This document shows positions 1-23,589 of a DNA stretch of 64,000 nt, in pieces. The stretch spans positions 14,978,625 through 15,042,624 of the forward strand of contig NC_084599.1 in NCBI RefSeq assembly GCF_033807715.1. Reading direction: 5' to 3'. The position numbers and the translations under genes are program-made. The stretch's first letter is position 1. Each line of letters begins with the position of its first letter. The notes under the pieces were generated by a model that was not told the DNA's origin, did no database searches, and saw only the letters and a list, made by a program, of their open reading frames with translations. The DNA is from Cololabis saira (taxonomy: Eukaryota > Chordata > Actinopteri > Beloniformes > Belonidae).

Positions 1-640
1 AATTAACATAATGTGGGACAGTGACACTGGCAGATTTTTCCACTTATTTCAAGGGAAAATTTACTTAAAACAGGTTAAAATTGTCAAATAAGTTATTTTT
101 CAGGTGTTATTTTTCTGGTGATGATTCTGAATGTTGAAATAGCAGTAAAACCACATTCATTGATGAAATGACAAGATGCCATCCCCCCTCATCTCGAGTA
201 CTGGTTAGTTGTACTCAGCCTAGGGTTATAGTTAACTTCAGGTGAGGCATCAAAGCTTATAATGGTGGTCAGAGCAAAGAATTCTTCTGAAAATGACATC
301 TGTTACATAGAACACTTTTTGACTTAACTTGGAGACAGACATTCAATTTGGCATGATTCTTTATAACTAAAATAGCTGGTGATTAATAGAGGCATTTTTT
401 CAATTTTCATTGCCATTGTATGAGGTATGTAAAAAATAAATAAAAGTTAGTAGCCATATAATAATAATTTTTCATTAATCAACAAAACAAATTGATAACT
501 TTTCATCATAGATAATTCAGCTTATATAATGATTATAATAATGATTGTAATAACTAATTTAACAGTGTTCATTGGACATTTAACTATATGCACAATATTT
601 TTGAATTAGTCAACAAAACAATATTTATAACAATGTAACA
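1..640. other. AT-rich stretch with no recognisable gene
   Basis: I see no coding exon, RNA gene or clear repeat boundary here. The sequence is AT-rich with short poly-A and poly-T runs. It lies just downstream, on the minus strand, of the decayed PIF-Harbinger transposase and may be that element's 3' part or plain intergenic DNA. Confidence 0.5.
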
Positions 641-2329
641 TCACAGATCCTGGATGTCTCCTGTCAGCAGACAGAGATTGTGCAGCAAGCAACAATCACT
701 TTGGGGGCAAATAGAGGCCGGATCTCCAAAGCCCGGAGGAAGATGGCACTCCAGCGGGTTTTGAGCACCCGAAGGTTCCGCTCAATCACGTTCCTGGCCT
801 TGGCAAGGTGCCTGTTGAATCTGCTTCAACTTGGCCTGTTGATTAAAATACAGGTAACATAAAATACATGTAGGGTTTCAAATGGATAGATAGAAACTTC
901 AGTGATCCCGAGGGAAATCCAGAAATGCAAATGCAAAGTAACAACTGTAATAAATAATATTGTAATATTTATTCTGTGTTTTTTCTTACTTGCTACAGGA
1001 TGGTGGTATGGGGTCATGAGGGTCACAGGATGCTGCAGGCAAGGGTACCCCCGTCTCCAAGGAGGAAGCAGCAGCTGGTGGGTAGAGGGACTCCTTCTAC
1101 AACTCCTTCACACCGAAGGGAAGAGCTTGCGGTTCAAATAGCACTTCTTTTGTGGTTCAGCAGGTGGGAGGATTCTGACATGGCACCATCTATGCCACCA
1201 GCCGTACAGTGGAGCCCCCACCTCCTCCATCTCTCCTGGCTTGGGGAAATGGATGGCCATCATCTCCTCCACTACACTGTGGACTATTCTGCCAACTGTG
1301 GCTCCGTGTATGGTGAAGAGTCTGCTGACACTCTGTAGGAGGTGCCTTCATGCCAGCCAGCACAGAGACACAGCCACCTCCATGTCATGGCTCCATCCAT
1401 GTGGCTGTTGCCGAGGCAACATCTGGACCAGCACGTTGATGGATCTCTGGAGTCTAAAATCTGGTTTCAGGTCGGCCTCAGAGAAGAACGTGCTGAGGAT
1501 CGGCACATGGTTGTTTATTTGCACGTACCTCCGAGGATTTTGATCCTGTTTAAAAAAAAAAAAAAGAAATATATATATTCAATATCTATTCAACTTATTT
1601 ATTAATTATCAATTAACATCCCAATATTCATTTATTTATTCGTCTTTAACTGTTTACTGTTTGTTCATGATTATTTCACCTACAGTAGATGTATTTAATA
1701 TTATGTAATGTAAATGTCTCATTAAACGTTATGTATCATCTATTCCTATTGCTTCTATTATAAAACTTCCAACTTCTCTGGTTATTTATATTTCATTTAA
1801 AATATGTACAGATGTATAAAGACAAATATTTTAGTCCAGACACATTTGCAGATAAAACCAATCTGATATCTTAAGTTATCTTTATAAGATAATAACTTAC
1901 ATAGCCAGAGACAAAGGCTAATATTGCACGATTTCACCATAAGGTGGTGCTGGGGCATCAACACTATCAAATGTCAGATGTCAAGTTGGATTGAGGGTTG
2001 GAAATGTATGAATGAAATGGGTGGATCTAAAGCATCACTATTACACAGTTCGGGGAGGATCCTGTTAATCAGGTTTCATACCTTAATGTTTCTAAACTGT
2101 ATCATAATCATTTCGTTAACTTTAATAATCATGGAAAACAAAGTGCTGCTTTAGGGAAACTTTGTGAGATAACTTACAAAGCCAGAGACGCTAGGATAGC
2201 GCGACGTCTTTCCAGAGTCCTCCTCCTCCTGGCTCTTCTCAGCTCCAGACTCCTCAGCTCAGCAGCCTCCTCTTCTGCTCCCAGTGAAGCTGCCGACGGC
2301 GACGATAGCTGATATGGTTGCCGCTCCAT
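640..2329 (-). pseudogene. PIF-Harbinger (HARBI1-like) transposase remnant
   Basis: Read on the minus strand, this is a broken PIF-Harbinger transposase gene. A first coding exon (about 2329-2178) starts MERQPYQLSSP, has an Arg-rich segment and ends at a GTAAGT donor. Further along, about 1530-985 reads like the HARBI1 core: FTIHGATVGRIVHSVVEEM resembles the helix-turn-helix-like segment and LQHPVTLMTPY the LLTPY block. After a candidate intron, about 850-660 reads KARNVIERNLRVLKTRW and FAPKVIVACC, which matches the end of the DDE_Tnp_4 domain. Several frame changes and a stop after VACCTISVC show it is not functional. Family placement rests on these blocks; exact element ends and target duplication were not found. 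Confidence 0.7.
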
Positions 2330-2602
2330 ATTTGCCAACAATGCAATTCAATTTGCTCTCTTAAATACTATTAAATAACGCGATCCACAAACAATAACCT
2401 TTACCGGGTTTTTTCCCCCCCGCCGTTGCGTCGTGATGTACAGGCTCGTGAGACTTAAAAGCACTTAAACTAAACAAATTAGAATAAATAACATGTACTA
2501 TGAAAGGATATTGTTGCTGCTTTATTAAAAATAGGCATTACATTGTTAGTATACACTTGTGGCAGCCTACATCAGCGCATCAGAGTATTGTATATTGACT
2601 GT

Positions 2603-2804
<202 letters not shown>

Positions 2805-2894
2805 ATATAATGTGTACATATCGCAAAACCAACCATTATTTTGGATGATAAAGCCCAGCAGGCTGCCTCGGGTATTGCGCAATACCAGCAAGAA

Positions 2895-3159
2895 CGCATC
2901 GTCTCAAACTGTTCGTGTGCTCGTGTTCTTGCGAGTTCATTCTTCCAAGAACGACTTGCAAGAACGTACTCTCCAAGAACACAAGTCTATACTTGTGTTC
3001 TTGGACATTGAGAAAGGCCCAATGTTTCTAACCTGTTCCCCCCGACGGTACCGGTACCGGGATCCGCCAGCTGTACCGCCAGTTCATGTGTGGAAAAGTT
3101 ACTCAAGAAATGTCAGGGTATTTTCTTTCAACTTATAAATCAAAGTATTTGATTTATAA
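2895..3159. repeat. cluster of CAAGAAC motifs and perfect hairpins
   Basis: The heptamer CAAGAAC, or its complement GTTCTTG, occurs about seven times between 2890 and 3005. The last pair forms a perfect 14-bp stem with a 4-base loop (2973-3004). A second perfect 12-bp stem with a 3-base loop lies at 3133-3159 (TTATAAATCAAA on the left arm). Such palindromic subterminal motifs are usual in DNA-transposon ends, so this may belong to an unnamed foldback element. No element boundary could be fixed. Confidence 0.55.
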
Positions 3160-3641
3160 CAACTTCAAAATACTGCAACAATGATGGCGCCCCCAACACC
3201 AGCAACACCCGCAACAAAACGCAACAGAATGCAAGATCAATTTTCTCCACCCCAACGTAGTGGGTATCATATGAAACTATAAAAACTACACTTTCAGATG
3301 ATACCGAACATAATCCTTTCTGGGCTGACCACTTCATGCCAATCTCAAAACAAACAAGCCAAAACTCACATTTCACATTTCACAGCCCGCACATTAGATC
3401 ACACAGTACGTCAGCAAATCTCAAAACTATTTTGACCAAAAGCAGTATACTATTTCATTTCCTTGCCGTTTCGTTGTCATTTTCAGGCTATCCACATAAT
3501 TCTTTGACCAGAATTCACGTTTTTTTTTCGCGGCCACTTTGTTGACTTCAAAATTTGTTGAGATATCGCGAGCTTTTAAACGAGATATAAGACGTGAACG
3601 AGACTTCGTCCATCAAGCTCTACCTGTGGGCCTGGAGCGCG

Positions 3642-3654
3642 GCGGCCATCTTGG
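3642..3654 (+). promoter_or_regulatory. YY1-like site in the piggyBac-type gene leader
   Basis: GCGGCCATCTTGG, about 100 bp before the inferred start codon at 3755, matches the core of the YY1 binding site (CCATNTT). YY1-type sites are common close to starts of TATA-less promoters. Transcription from here is inferred, not shown. Confidence 0.4.
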
Positions 3655-3754
3655 CTCAGAGACGCACACGTGGACATGCTGGAGAGAGACCAGCACAGAG
3701 AGTGATCTTTGGATTGATATTTTACATTGACAACGGAGACTAAAAGTTGCCAGG

Positions 3755-6181
3755 ATGTCCAACAAATCTCAGAAAAACAAATACGCCTTCTTAGAAGTTC
3801 TGGAGGAAGTAGTGGGGGATAGTGATGTGGAAGTATCAAGTTCCGAAGACAGCAGCGATTCTAATGCTAACTACGACTCAGAGGAGGAGGAATACTTTTT
3901 ATCCAACATTGACCCCGTTTATGAGTGAGTACGCGTGTTTCCTGTATTTTGAATGGCTGCAGTATAGTTTATCTAGTTTATTTGATAGTATAGAAGTTTC
4001 TTGTACCGTTTTTTTACATCATGAGATGGTGTACATGTAAAATATGTTCTGTTCGTCAGCTGTGTGAATAACTGATAATGTATTTTATCATACCAATTAT
4101 GTAACTAATTTTATTGTTGAATTCATGTCTTGAATTGTTGTTTTTTACATTTATAAAATAAAAATAAAATAAAATAAAATCATAGCCAAGAAGCCGGTGA
4201 CAAAGAGGAGACCCCTGCTGTGGTCCAGCCATCAGGTACAGCAGCTGCCCAGCCTCGAGCTGAATCATCTCCTCCTTCAAGGTTTGTGTATTCAGCTGTT
4301 TTTTTTTTAGTTTCAGACAGCAGCACATTTCAGAAGAATGTTCTCAATTTTTTTAGGCAGTAGATTTTTGGGCAAGTTATTTTCATGAACCAATTCAAAC
4401 TGAGTTGTTAATCTGTTCTCTGTTTCCATAGTGAAGATGATGAGTTTGTGCCACCTCGATGGCAAATGGACAGAAAGACATCCACCTCAAGACCAGCGAC
4501 ACGCCTTTCACAGGGAGACTCCATCCCAGGACAAAGGTCTCCATCCCCCGTCCTAGGTCCATCAATACATCCCAAAAGGGCCCGGAAGAGAGGACGTGAA
4601 GTTGCAAGAAAACACCCCAAACTGGCTTTATCTGAATCTGATTCACTGGAAAGGTGGCATAATGCAGACGAGCCAGATGTGGAGCCGCCATCACCCGAAT
4701 TCAAGCCAAAACATCCAGTAGGGCCCAGAATCGACACCACAACTGCATGGTCACCACTGAGCCTGTTCAAACTTTTTTTCACCTCCAGTGTTTTGCACAA
4801 TATGATAAACAATACAAATGCCAATGCGAAAAGAAGAAAAGCAGCAGGAATGAAATTTAAATGGGCTCCCCTCTCAGTACAAGAAATGCATGTATTTTTG
4901 GCAATCATCATTTTTGCTGGGATGGTCCCGGTGCATGGAAGATCTGATATGTGGCGTAGAGAGTGGCCGTACAACTTTTGCTTTCCTCGGAGCCATATGG
5001 CCAGAGACAGGTTTGAGAACATTTTCTGGTCTCTTCATCTGTGCAGCATAAAAGAAGATGAAGAGAATAAAAGAAGAAAAGCAACAGCAGCCTATGACCG
5101 GCTCATAAAGATAAAGCCACTTTACAGTCAAATTGTTGATTCCTGCAATTCACTGTACCAACCAGGAAGGGAAATTACAATTTATGAGAGGATGGTGGCG
5201 AGTAAAGCCAAAATGGGTTTCAGGCAGTTTATGAGGGACAAGCCAACCAGGTTTGGGTACAAACTCTTTGTCTTAGCAGATTCCCAAACTGGATATACTT
5301 GGAACTTTTTTATCTACCCAGGAAAAACAACAAATGTTCAGGGTGAGGGCCTCAGTTACACCTCTGTAATGGACTTGATGCAATTCCACCTGCTTGGAGA
5401 AGGTTATCATCTTTATGTAAGTAACTTTTATTCCAGCTCTGCACTTTTCCAGAAGCTCTCTGTCCATAACACACTAGCCTGTGGCACCATAAGACGGACA
5501 CGCATTGGATGTCCAAAAACAACTTTAAATGATTTGTCAAAGAAAGCTGAGAGGGGAGACATGAGGTGGTTACGGAAAGACAACCTCCTGTTTGTCAAAT
5601 GGAAAGACGCTGAGGTAGTAACTGTGTGCAGCTCTTTCCACAAGGCCTTCACTGGACACACCATACAAAGGAGGGTGAAGGACAAAGGACAGTGGCAAGT
5701 CAAGAACGTAAATGTTCCTGATCCTGTGAGGGATTACAACATGTACATGGGCGGAGCAGACTCTTTTGATGCCCTCATCCAGTACTACTGTGTGCATGGG
5801 AAGACGATGAAATGGTATAAGACATTTTTTTACCATTTTATCGACATCGCCGTTGTAAATTCATTCATCCTCCTCAAGCAGCTGGCCATCGGTAGGGGAC
5901 AAACTCCCATGACACAGAAACGATTCAGGGAAATCTTGATGAAACAGCTAATTGAGGAGAGTAAAGCCATAGCTTTCGCTTTTGCCCCCCAGCCCACCCC
6001 CAGCACCATCTGCCTGCCAATGTACTACGGGGGGACAGCAAGTGAATCTCGGAGAGTCTGTGTTCAGTGTAAGGTCCAGGGAAGAAAGGTGAAGACACCT
6101 GTGTTCTGCAGCAAATGCAATGTGTCTCTCTGTTTAACCTCTACAAGGAACTGTTTTATGGACTTCCACCTAAAACGTTAG
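3755..6181 (+). CDS. piggyBac-family transposase-derived gene, three exons, intact frame, catalytic residues altered
   Basis: Exons 3755-3924, 4186-4281 and 4432-6181 join in phase at GTGAGT/TAG and GTTTGT/TAG junctions to give 671 aa. The N-terminus is acidic (SEEEEYF) and unstructured. The DDE_Tnp_1_7 domain follows, with typical blocks FGYKLFVLADSQTGY, MGGADSFD and KWYKTFFYHFIDIAVVNSFI. A Cys-rich C-terminal finger (CVQCK...CSKC...C...H) ends the protein. In T. ni piggyBac the catalytic triad is D268, D346 and D447. The aligned residues here are Tyr 340 (IYERM, where relatives have DE), Ser 419 (YVSNFYSS, where relatives have VDN) and Asp 532 (GGAD, retained). The frame has no stop or frameshift. 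This could be a domesticated PGBD-like gene without cutting activity, or a recently inactivated transposon. The family is certain; the function is unknown. Confidence 0.88.
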
Positions 6182-6319
6182 AAGTCCCAGATGCGGGATG
6201 CTGCGTTGTATTTTTGTTTAGTGTGGACTTATGCACTTGAGTCCTTATGTCCATTGTTAAATTCATTGTTTTTTTACTCTATATTGCATTTTGCTTTTGT
6301 TTCTTTTTTATATTTGACA

Positions 6320-6946
6320 GTTTATATAGTCTTTTGACAGCTGATGCCAGCTCCCCATCCCTTCTCATTCACCTGGATCTGTCCGCCGCCTTTGACACCG
6401 TTGACCACAATATTCTGCTGCAGCGTCTTCACACCACCATTGGCCTCTCCAACTCTGCCTACAACTGGTTCTCCTCCTATCTGACTGGAAGAACCGAGCA
6501 TGTTGCCCTGGGGAAAGTCACATCAGAGGCCCACATGGTCACCTGTGGGGTTCCCCAGGGCTCAGTATTAGGACCATCTCTGTTTGCAATATACCTGCTC
6601 CCCCTTGGTCATGTAATCAGCAGGCATGGACTGTCATTCCACTGCTATGCAGACGACACACAACTGTATTTAAAAACTGGCTCTAACCAACTCTTCCACT
6701 CTCAACACCTGCCTGGAGGAGATAAAAGCATGGATGGAGCAAAACTTTCTTCAGCTAAACAGCTCCAAGACTGAGGCCATCCTAGTTGGTACTCCGCACC
6801 AGGTCGGCATTTCCACCATAACCAGTATCACCTTCTCTGATCAAAACATTCCACTACTTCCAGTGATCACCTACCTTGGGGTAAAAATGGACCCCCATCT
6901 CAGATACGAGACCCACATTCAACAGTATATATTGATTGACTTTTGA
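6320..6946 (+). mobile_element. L2/CR1-type LINE fragment (reverse transcriptase)
   Basis: The translation shows non-LTR reverse transcriptase blocks: LDLSAAFDTVDHNILL, TCGVPQGSVLGPSLF and the catalytic YADD in HCYADDTQLYL. It continues in another frame near 6705 with FLQLNSSKTEAILVG and VITYLGVKMD. Both ends are missing, and the frame change shows a dead copy. It sits just downstream of the piggyBac-type gene, in the same orientation. Confidence 0.88.
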
Positions 6947-7283
6947 ACACTGTTCACTAATTTTTTTTTTTATACTGCACAATGGTAGAAACTGATGCTA
7001 CAGTGGCTTAATGCCAGAGCTGAAGTATGCATTGTATACACGGCTTCCTGTAGTGGAAATTATAAGTATTTTATAGCCAGATTCCTTTCAAAAAGGTAAA
7101 AAAAAATTTGCCACAGTATAAGTTTCCAAGTGCCCAAATGGAGAGTCCATCTGGTACCATCCACACCAAAACCTTTAAAAAAAATCTGTGCTTTAAGCTA
7201 TTGTCATGTAACTTGGTACAGTAGTACTGCTTGTAGTCAAGTAGTTGCTGAATCCAAGCAGTGGTATCTTTATGCGTCGATGC

Positions 7284-8430
7284 CAGAGCATGTGAGCAGA
7301 GTGGAGCGGCGAGAATTTCTGCTCCTCGCTCACAAAGGTTGTCACCGTTCTGCTCCTCCCTCAAAGTCGCAAAACGCCGCTCCACCCATAACCGCTCAGC
7401 GCTCCAGTAACAGTGCACCCCGCTCCGCTCCACGCACCGCTCCAAAAATGTTTGCATGCATATAAAATGCACATGTTTACCTGAAGTCTGTGTACTGGAA
7501 CTCGAGGCCGGTTTTGGGGCAGGGGTGCGCTGTTTCCCACCCAAACGTGCATCCTGCCCACCCGATCAAAGGTTATGGGGATCCTTTATTTTTTTTATAA
7601 TTTAATTTTTTTATATATTAAAAAAATCCCAAAATATCTGTACCGTTTCTGATTGGGTGGGCACTGCGAATCATTTTTAGACACAACAAAGAACGCATAC
7701 AGCAAAAGTTGTGTCTCGGCGGAGGAACCCGACGCCCCAGCAAAATGAGAAGAGAAAAAAAAGGGTTTTCCGTACAGCAGACAGCGCACACACTGAAGGC
7801 TGATTTATGGCGTTACACCAACGCAGAGCCTACGGCATAGGGTACGCCGTAAGGCTGATTTATGGTTCCGCGTTACACCAATGCAGAGCCTACGGCGCAG
7901 GGTACGTGGCGACCCGCACCGTACGTGGAAATGCGCTCTTTTTTTTGCTATTAAAACATGATTTGTAATGTGAATTTGCAAAACTTAAACTACAAATAAT
8001 AGTTTATGACGTAACATCAGAGATTGAACATGCTCTCTGTGAAAGGATGAGGCAAATGTGTCGTGAGGTGTTAATCTCTCGTCGTTACCCCACGTACACT
8101 GCACGAGGCACGAGCAACGACTGGGTCAAAATCGGACCCGATCAAAAAAAAAGTTGCACGACTGGAAAATCGGCTCAAAACGAGCACAGTGTATGCCCGG
8201 CTTTAGGCAACTGTCTGTAGTGTAACTGAAGTAAACACGATGCATTCTGTGATATGTTTGGACACGCATCGGGGCCGTGATATGAGGGGTAAACGGAGCG
8301 AAACTGGAGCGGGATGATGCCCCGCTCCACCCGAATCATCCTAGAAAAAAAACTCCCACTCTGCGCTCCTTTCAAAATTCGCCGCTCCGCTCCCCCGCTC
8401 GCTCACGCTCAGCTCCGCTCACATGCTCTG
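7284..8430. mobile_element. non-autonomous hAT element with 8-bp target duplication
   Basis: The element starts CAGAGCATGTGAGC and ends with the complementary GCTCACATGCTCTG. It is flanked on both sides by the identical 8-mer GTCGATGC (7276-7283 and 8431-8438). A CAGAG-type end with an 8-bp duplication is diagnostic of hAT transposons. At 1147 bp with no transposase-like frame it must be non-autonomous. GAGCGG/CCGCTC motifs are repeated inside both ends. It contains a second nested MITE at about 7796-7925. Confidence 0.9.
7796..7925. repeat. copy of a dispersed MITE (GGCTGATTTATGG... family)
   Basis: GGCTGATTTATGG, GCAGAGCCTACGGC and GGGTACG motifs occur here twice in tandem. The same motifs recur at about 13598-13655 and as a long palindrome at 24669-24856. 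All three look like copies of one foldback MITE. The family name is not known to me. Confidence 0.7.
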
Positions 8431-9184
8431 GTCGATGCATTGCTATCATATTTTCCACTATGAAAACAAACGACAAGGGTAAGTCATTTTTCTTTGGTTT
8501 ATCACAATTGCTCAGGCATGTGAACATTCACAATTCTTCTGACACTGGAAATGTATTCTGTGAGGTTTTAGCTACCCAATGAGACCAAGATTATGCATAT
8601 TGTCCTTAATTGTGGAGATATTGTTGATTTAATCTGGATAAGCCTGTTTAGGCAAAATTCCCCTCAGAAATCCCTAGGGGTCAACAGGTTAATCAATATT
8701 TGAAACTCCAAACGTTAGGAAAAAGTTACCACTAGAAAGTCAGATTGTTGCCACAAACTACACAGCGTTTTAATGAAATCAAAATACCTTCAGGGACAAC
8801 TTTTTGCAGAAAAGACTTGCTTACTTTGTTCAAACATGACAACCACCATTTCCACTTCTGAAAAAGGTAAAACACGTACTCTAGTGTCATTTTTCTGGTT
8901 CAATCCAAAAAGTGAGGACAGAGCACAAAGTACATTTATATTTATGAAAACTGATTTTATTGGTGCCTTATTTGTTCCAAAATGTCATTCTCTGAAACTG
9001 ACACATGACCATAATGATTAAAATATATATGTGTTGTTCACTGTTTCTTCAAGCTGCACATTTCCCAGCCAGGGGTCATTTTCACTCTGGACTGTGCAAA
9101 ATAGTCTGTTTCAAATCTCAGTTTTATTACCATTGTATAATCAACATGTATTGTGCATATGTTAATGTCTTCTGCCAGTGATGG

Positions 9185-9262
9185 CGATCAACCCTGCGAT
9201 GGCTCAGTGGTAGATTCAGTCCACTGCCAGTCATTGCTCACAAGGTTCTGACACCAGTATGT
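9185..9262 (+). repeat. degenerate tRNA-like SINE head
   Basis: GATGGCTCAGTGGTAGA resembles the A-box region of fish tRNA-derived SINEs, and AGGTTCTGACACC about 45 bases later resembles a decayed B box (GGTTCGANNCC). No intact cloverleaf is expected from this sequence, so it is called a SINE relic and not a tRNA gene. Confidence 0.45.
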
Positions 9263-11485
9263 TGTCTTCAGAGTTAAATGTGTAGATCACTGCAAATGTC
9301 ACATGAAGTTATAAGATAATCACTAAAACTTCAGCTGGCCACATGCATTAACAAGAGACAGTTAAACACTGGTTGGAGAAATGTGGAGGCGTCTCCTTCA
9401 GCAGTTTTAGTATTTCCCAAAATGGCACACCTTCTTCCTCTAAGTCGCGCAGATACAGACTCCATAACATTGTTCAGAGATGTATACTACTAAAGTTCAA
9501 GAATTTAAATGTGCTGTATAGTAATTATGATGAAATAAGATTAGATAGAATTATAACAAATGAGGAAAGCGTTTGCAGGGACTGGTGTCGTTTCATTTGT
9601 GCTCAAACACAGCCATCTACTCCTGGTGGAGCTACATACTTGTATCAAAGTGTGAGTACTTCTATGATAATTTACAGGAAAATGAAAAACATTTGTAAAA
9701 AATAAAACAAAAAGCCACATAGTTAAAAGAAATGCTTTAACTTGTGTGCTGCGTCAATTAATGTATCCACAGGTGCAGTCCAGTAATTTCCATTTATTAA
9801 AAACGGAAATGCTTAGAAAATAATAGCAGTACAGTAAGGTGCAAATTACACTTGAGACATGTTGCCTTTGACAAGTGGTTGACATCCTTTCCCCAGTGAT
9901 GGTACAGAGTAATGCAAAGATGTGCAGTCAAGGATGATGTAGTCAATAAGAATACTGAAAGAAAATATCACAAAATTACAATACATGGGATACGCAGGAA
10001 TGTTGTGAAAGACAGTAGTGAAGTCCTCAATTCAAGTTTTTCTTGTACATTTTTTAAATAACATCTTCCATTTTAGTCAGGGTCCCAATTTAAATTGAAG
10101 AGATAATGGAGATCAATGCTCTCTGGACTGAAATATCAACTGCAGCAGTCAAACAGGAGGCTTCAACACCCTAAACCCCAGGATGCCAGTACAAGTAGAC
10201 CTAAAAGCAAACACGTAAGTAAGCATAATTGTGATATGTTGCCACTGCGAGTGCCACAAAAAGAGAAACAATAAACATCACAGGCTGAGGCCGAAGGCAA
10301 AAGTGGCAAGCGAACTAAAGCTGCTCAGTTTTGACCGATGCAACCGAACAGACTGGCCAATCTGAGAACACAAAGCTTTCTCTAAACCAGCTCTTCCCCC
10401 CCCAAAGATGTGCTTTTAAGTGCGAAGCACAGCTCCCATGACAACAATCATTCATTTCTTAGTAGTGTCAGGGACAAGTTCTCAAGAAATCACTTGCACA
10501 CTAAACTGAATCAGTTGGAGAAAATACTGAAGTGCTCAGGCTTTTATTTACTACCATCACCGAAGCTTCAGGTGGGACTCCAGTGTGGTCCAGAGGGGTT
10601 CTGGACGATGCTTTCCAAGAGCCACATCAAATTCAAATGAGATGACAATAGTTCTTTACAATAAGTAAAGTTGAGAATAAATTATGCCTGCAGAAACACT
10701 GAAAGATTAAACTTTAAACATAGAAACAAGGGGAATTGGTTTATATGTTTCTCTGCATACTCTTATTAGGATATGCTTTCAAAATGACATTGCAGAGGTC
10801 TGTGCAGATAGACAGGTTTAACTAATATATACATCAAATATTTAAACATCCTCAATAAGTATTTCAATAAGGCTGCTTGCTTGAAAAGTTATCAAAAACC
10901 ACTGATGCAGTAGGAAACCTGCCTTGTGTGCCAGCACTGCTTTTTCTTCTTTAAGGTCACAGATCTTTATACGCAAGCTTACCCGACCAAAATGATGAAT
11001 GTTTACACAACGGGTCAAGAAAAAAAGCAATACTGTTCACAACAAAACAAGTCAGTCATAATTAATATGCTGAAGTGAAAGGAAAAGGTCAGTGGTGTAC
11101 GGGGTTGAAGAGGTTTGCCACTGGGTCACCAGTATGCTACGTTAAGGCCAGGGGGGACATCATCAAAGCCCAACTGAACTGTAATGACATCCCATGTTTT
11201 ACTAGTAGGAAGGAAGATCACACACACTATAACCAATGTTTCTTAAAGTAGTCAAAGGTAATGGTTGGATAACTGCAGAGCACCTAAGTATTTGGACACA
11301 CGCAGCCCGTCCCTCAGGTCTGCTGTCGGGGGTGTGTCCACATGTCCCAAAGAGAGACACGGGGCGTCACAGTCAACACTGCACTGGGATCTCCCCGGAG
11401 GGAGGACACCTGAGGGAACGCAGGAGATGGAGACTTTTCTTACAGTCTGTGTCGCGATCTCCCAAAGTGAGGCTGTCGTCTCCGT
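9263..11485 (-). other. 3' untranslated region and downstream flank of tbc1d23
   Basis: No coding exon was recognised. This lies directly after the tbc1d23 stop codon on the minus strand, so the part nearest 11485 should be 3' UTR. Candidate poly-A signals (AATAAA on the minus strand) are at 10543-10548 and 9793-9798. A plus-strand open frame at 9373-9705 has no recognisable domain. Confidence 0.5.
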
Positions 11486-23513
<12,028 letters not shown>

Positions 23514-23589
23514 CGCTGTGGTGACGGAGACACGTCAGTGCCGTCAACACGGCCCAGCTGTCGTGAAGCCTGTCGCTGAATTAAGCCTG

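Larger units (their letters stand above)
3032..8688 (+). mobile_element. probable extent of a piggyBac-family element with nested insertions
   Basis: The 3' limit is suggested by a sequence at 8660-8692 that, read outward on the minus strand, gives TTAACCTGTTGACCCCTAGG. TTAA followed by a C-rich start is the usual form of a piggyBac end. A weaker candidate 5' end lies at 3028-3040 (CTAACCTGTTCCCCC), where the target would have mutated from TTAA to CTAA. Between them lie the piggyBac-type gene, an L2-type LINE fragment (about 6320-6946) and a hAT element (7284-8430), both apparently inserted later. The 5' end is uncertain, so the extent is an inference. Confidence 0.4.

Noticed and set aside
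3045..3075. Row of restriction-site-like motifs (GGTACC, ACCGGT, GGATCC, CAGCTG) suggestive of a cloning linker
   Set aside because: Flanks are ordinary genomic sequence with no vector features; short GC palindromes of this kind occur by chance or in transposon ends.
5417..5436. GTAAGT...TTCCAG inside the piggyBac exon, resembling an intron
   Set aside because: It is only 20 bp, too short to splice, and falls in the conserved VDNFY-type block of the domain.
7071..7561. Minus-strand frames of 157 and 66 codons
   Set aside because: They straddle the hAT boundary and have no domain; the Cys/Trp-rich sequence reflects GAGCGG repeats.
9373..9705. 110-codon plus-strand frame
   Set aside because: No recognisable domain, no splice context and low-complexity serine start; consistent with chance.
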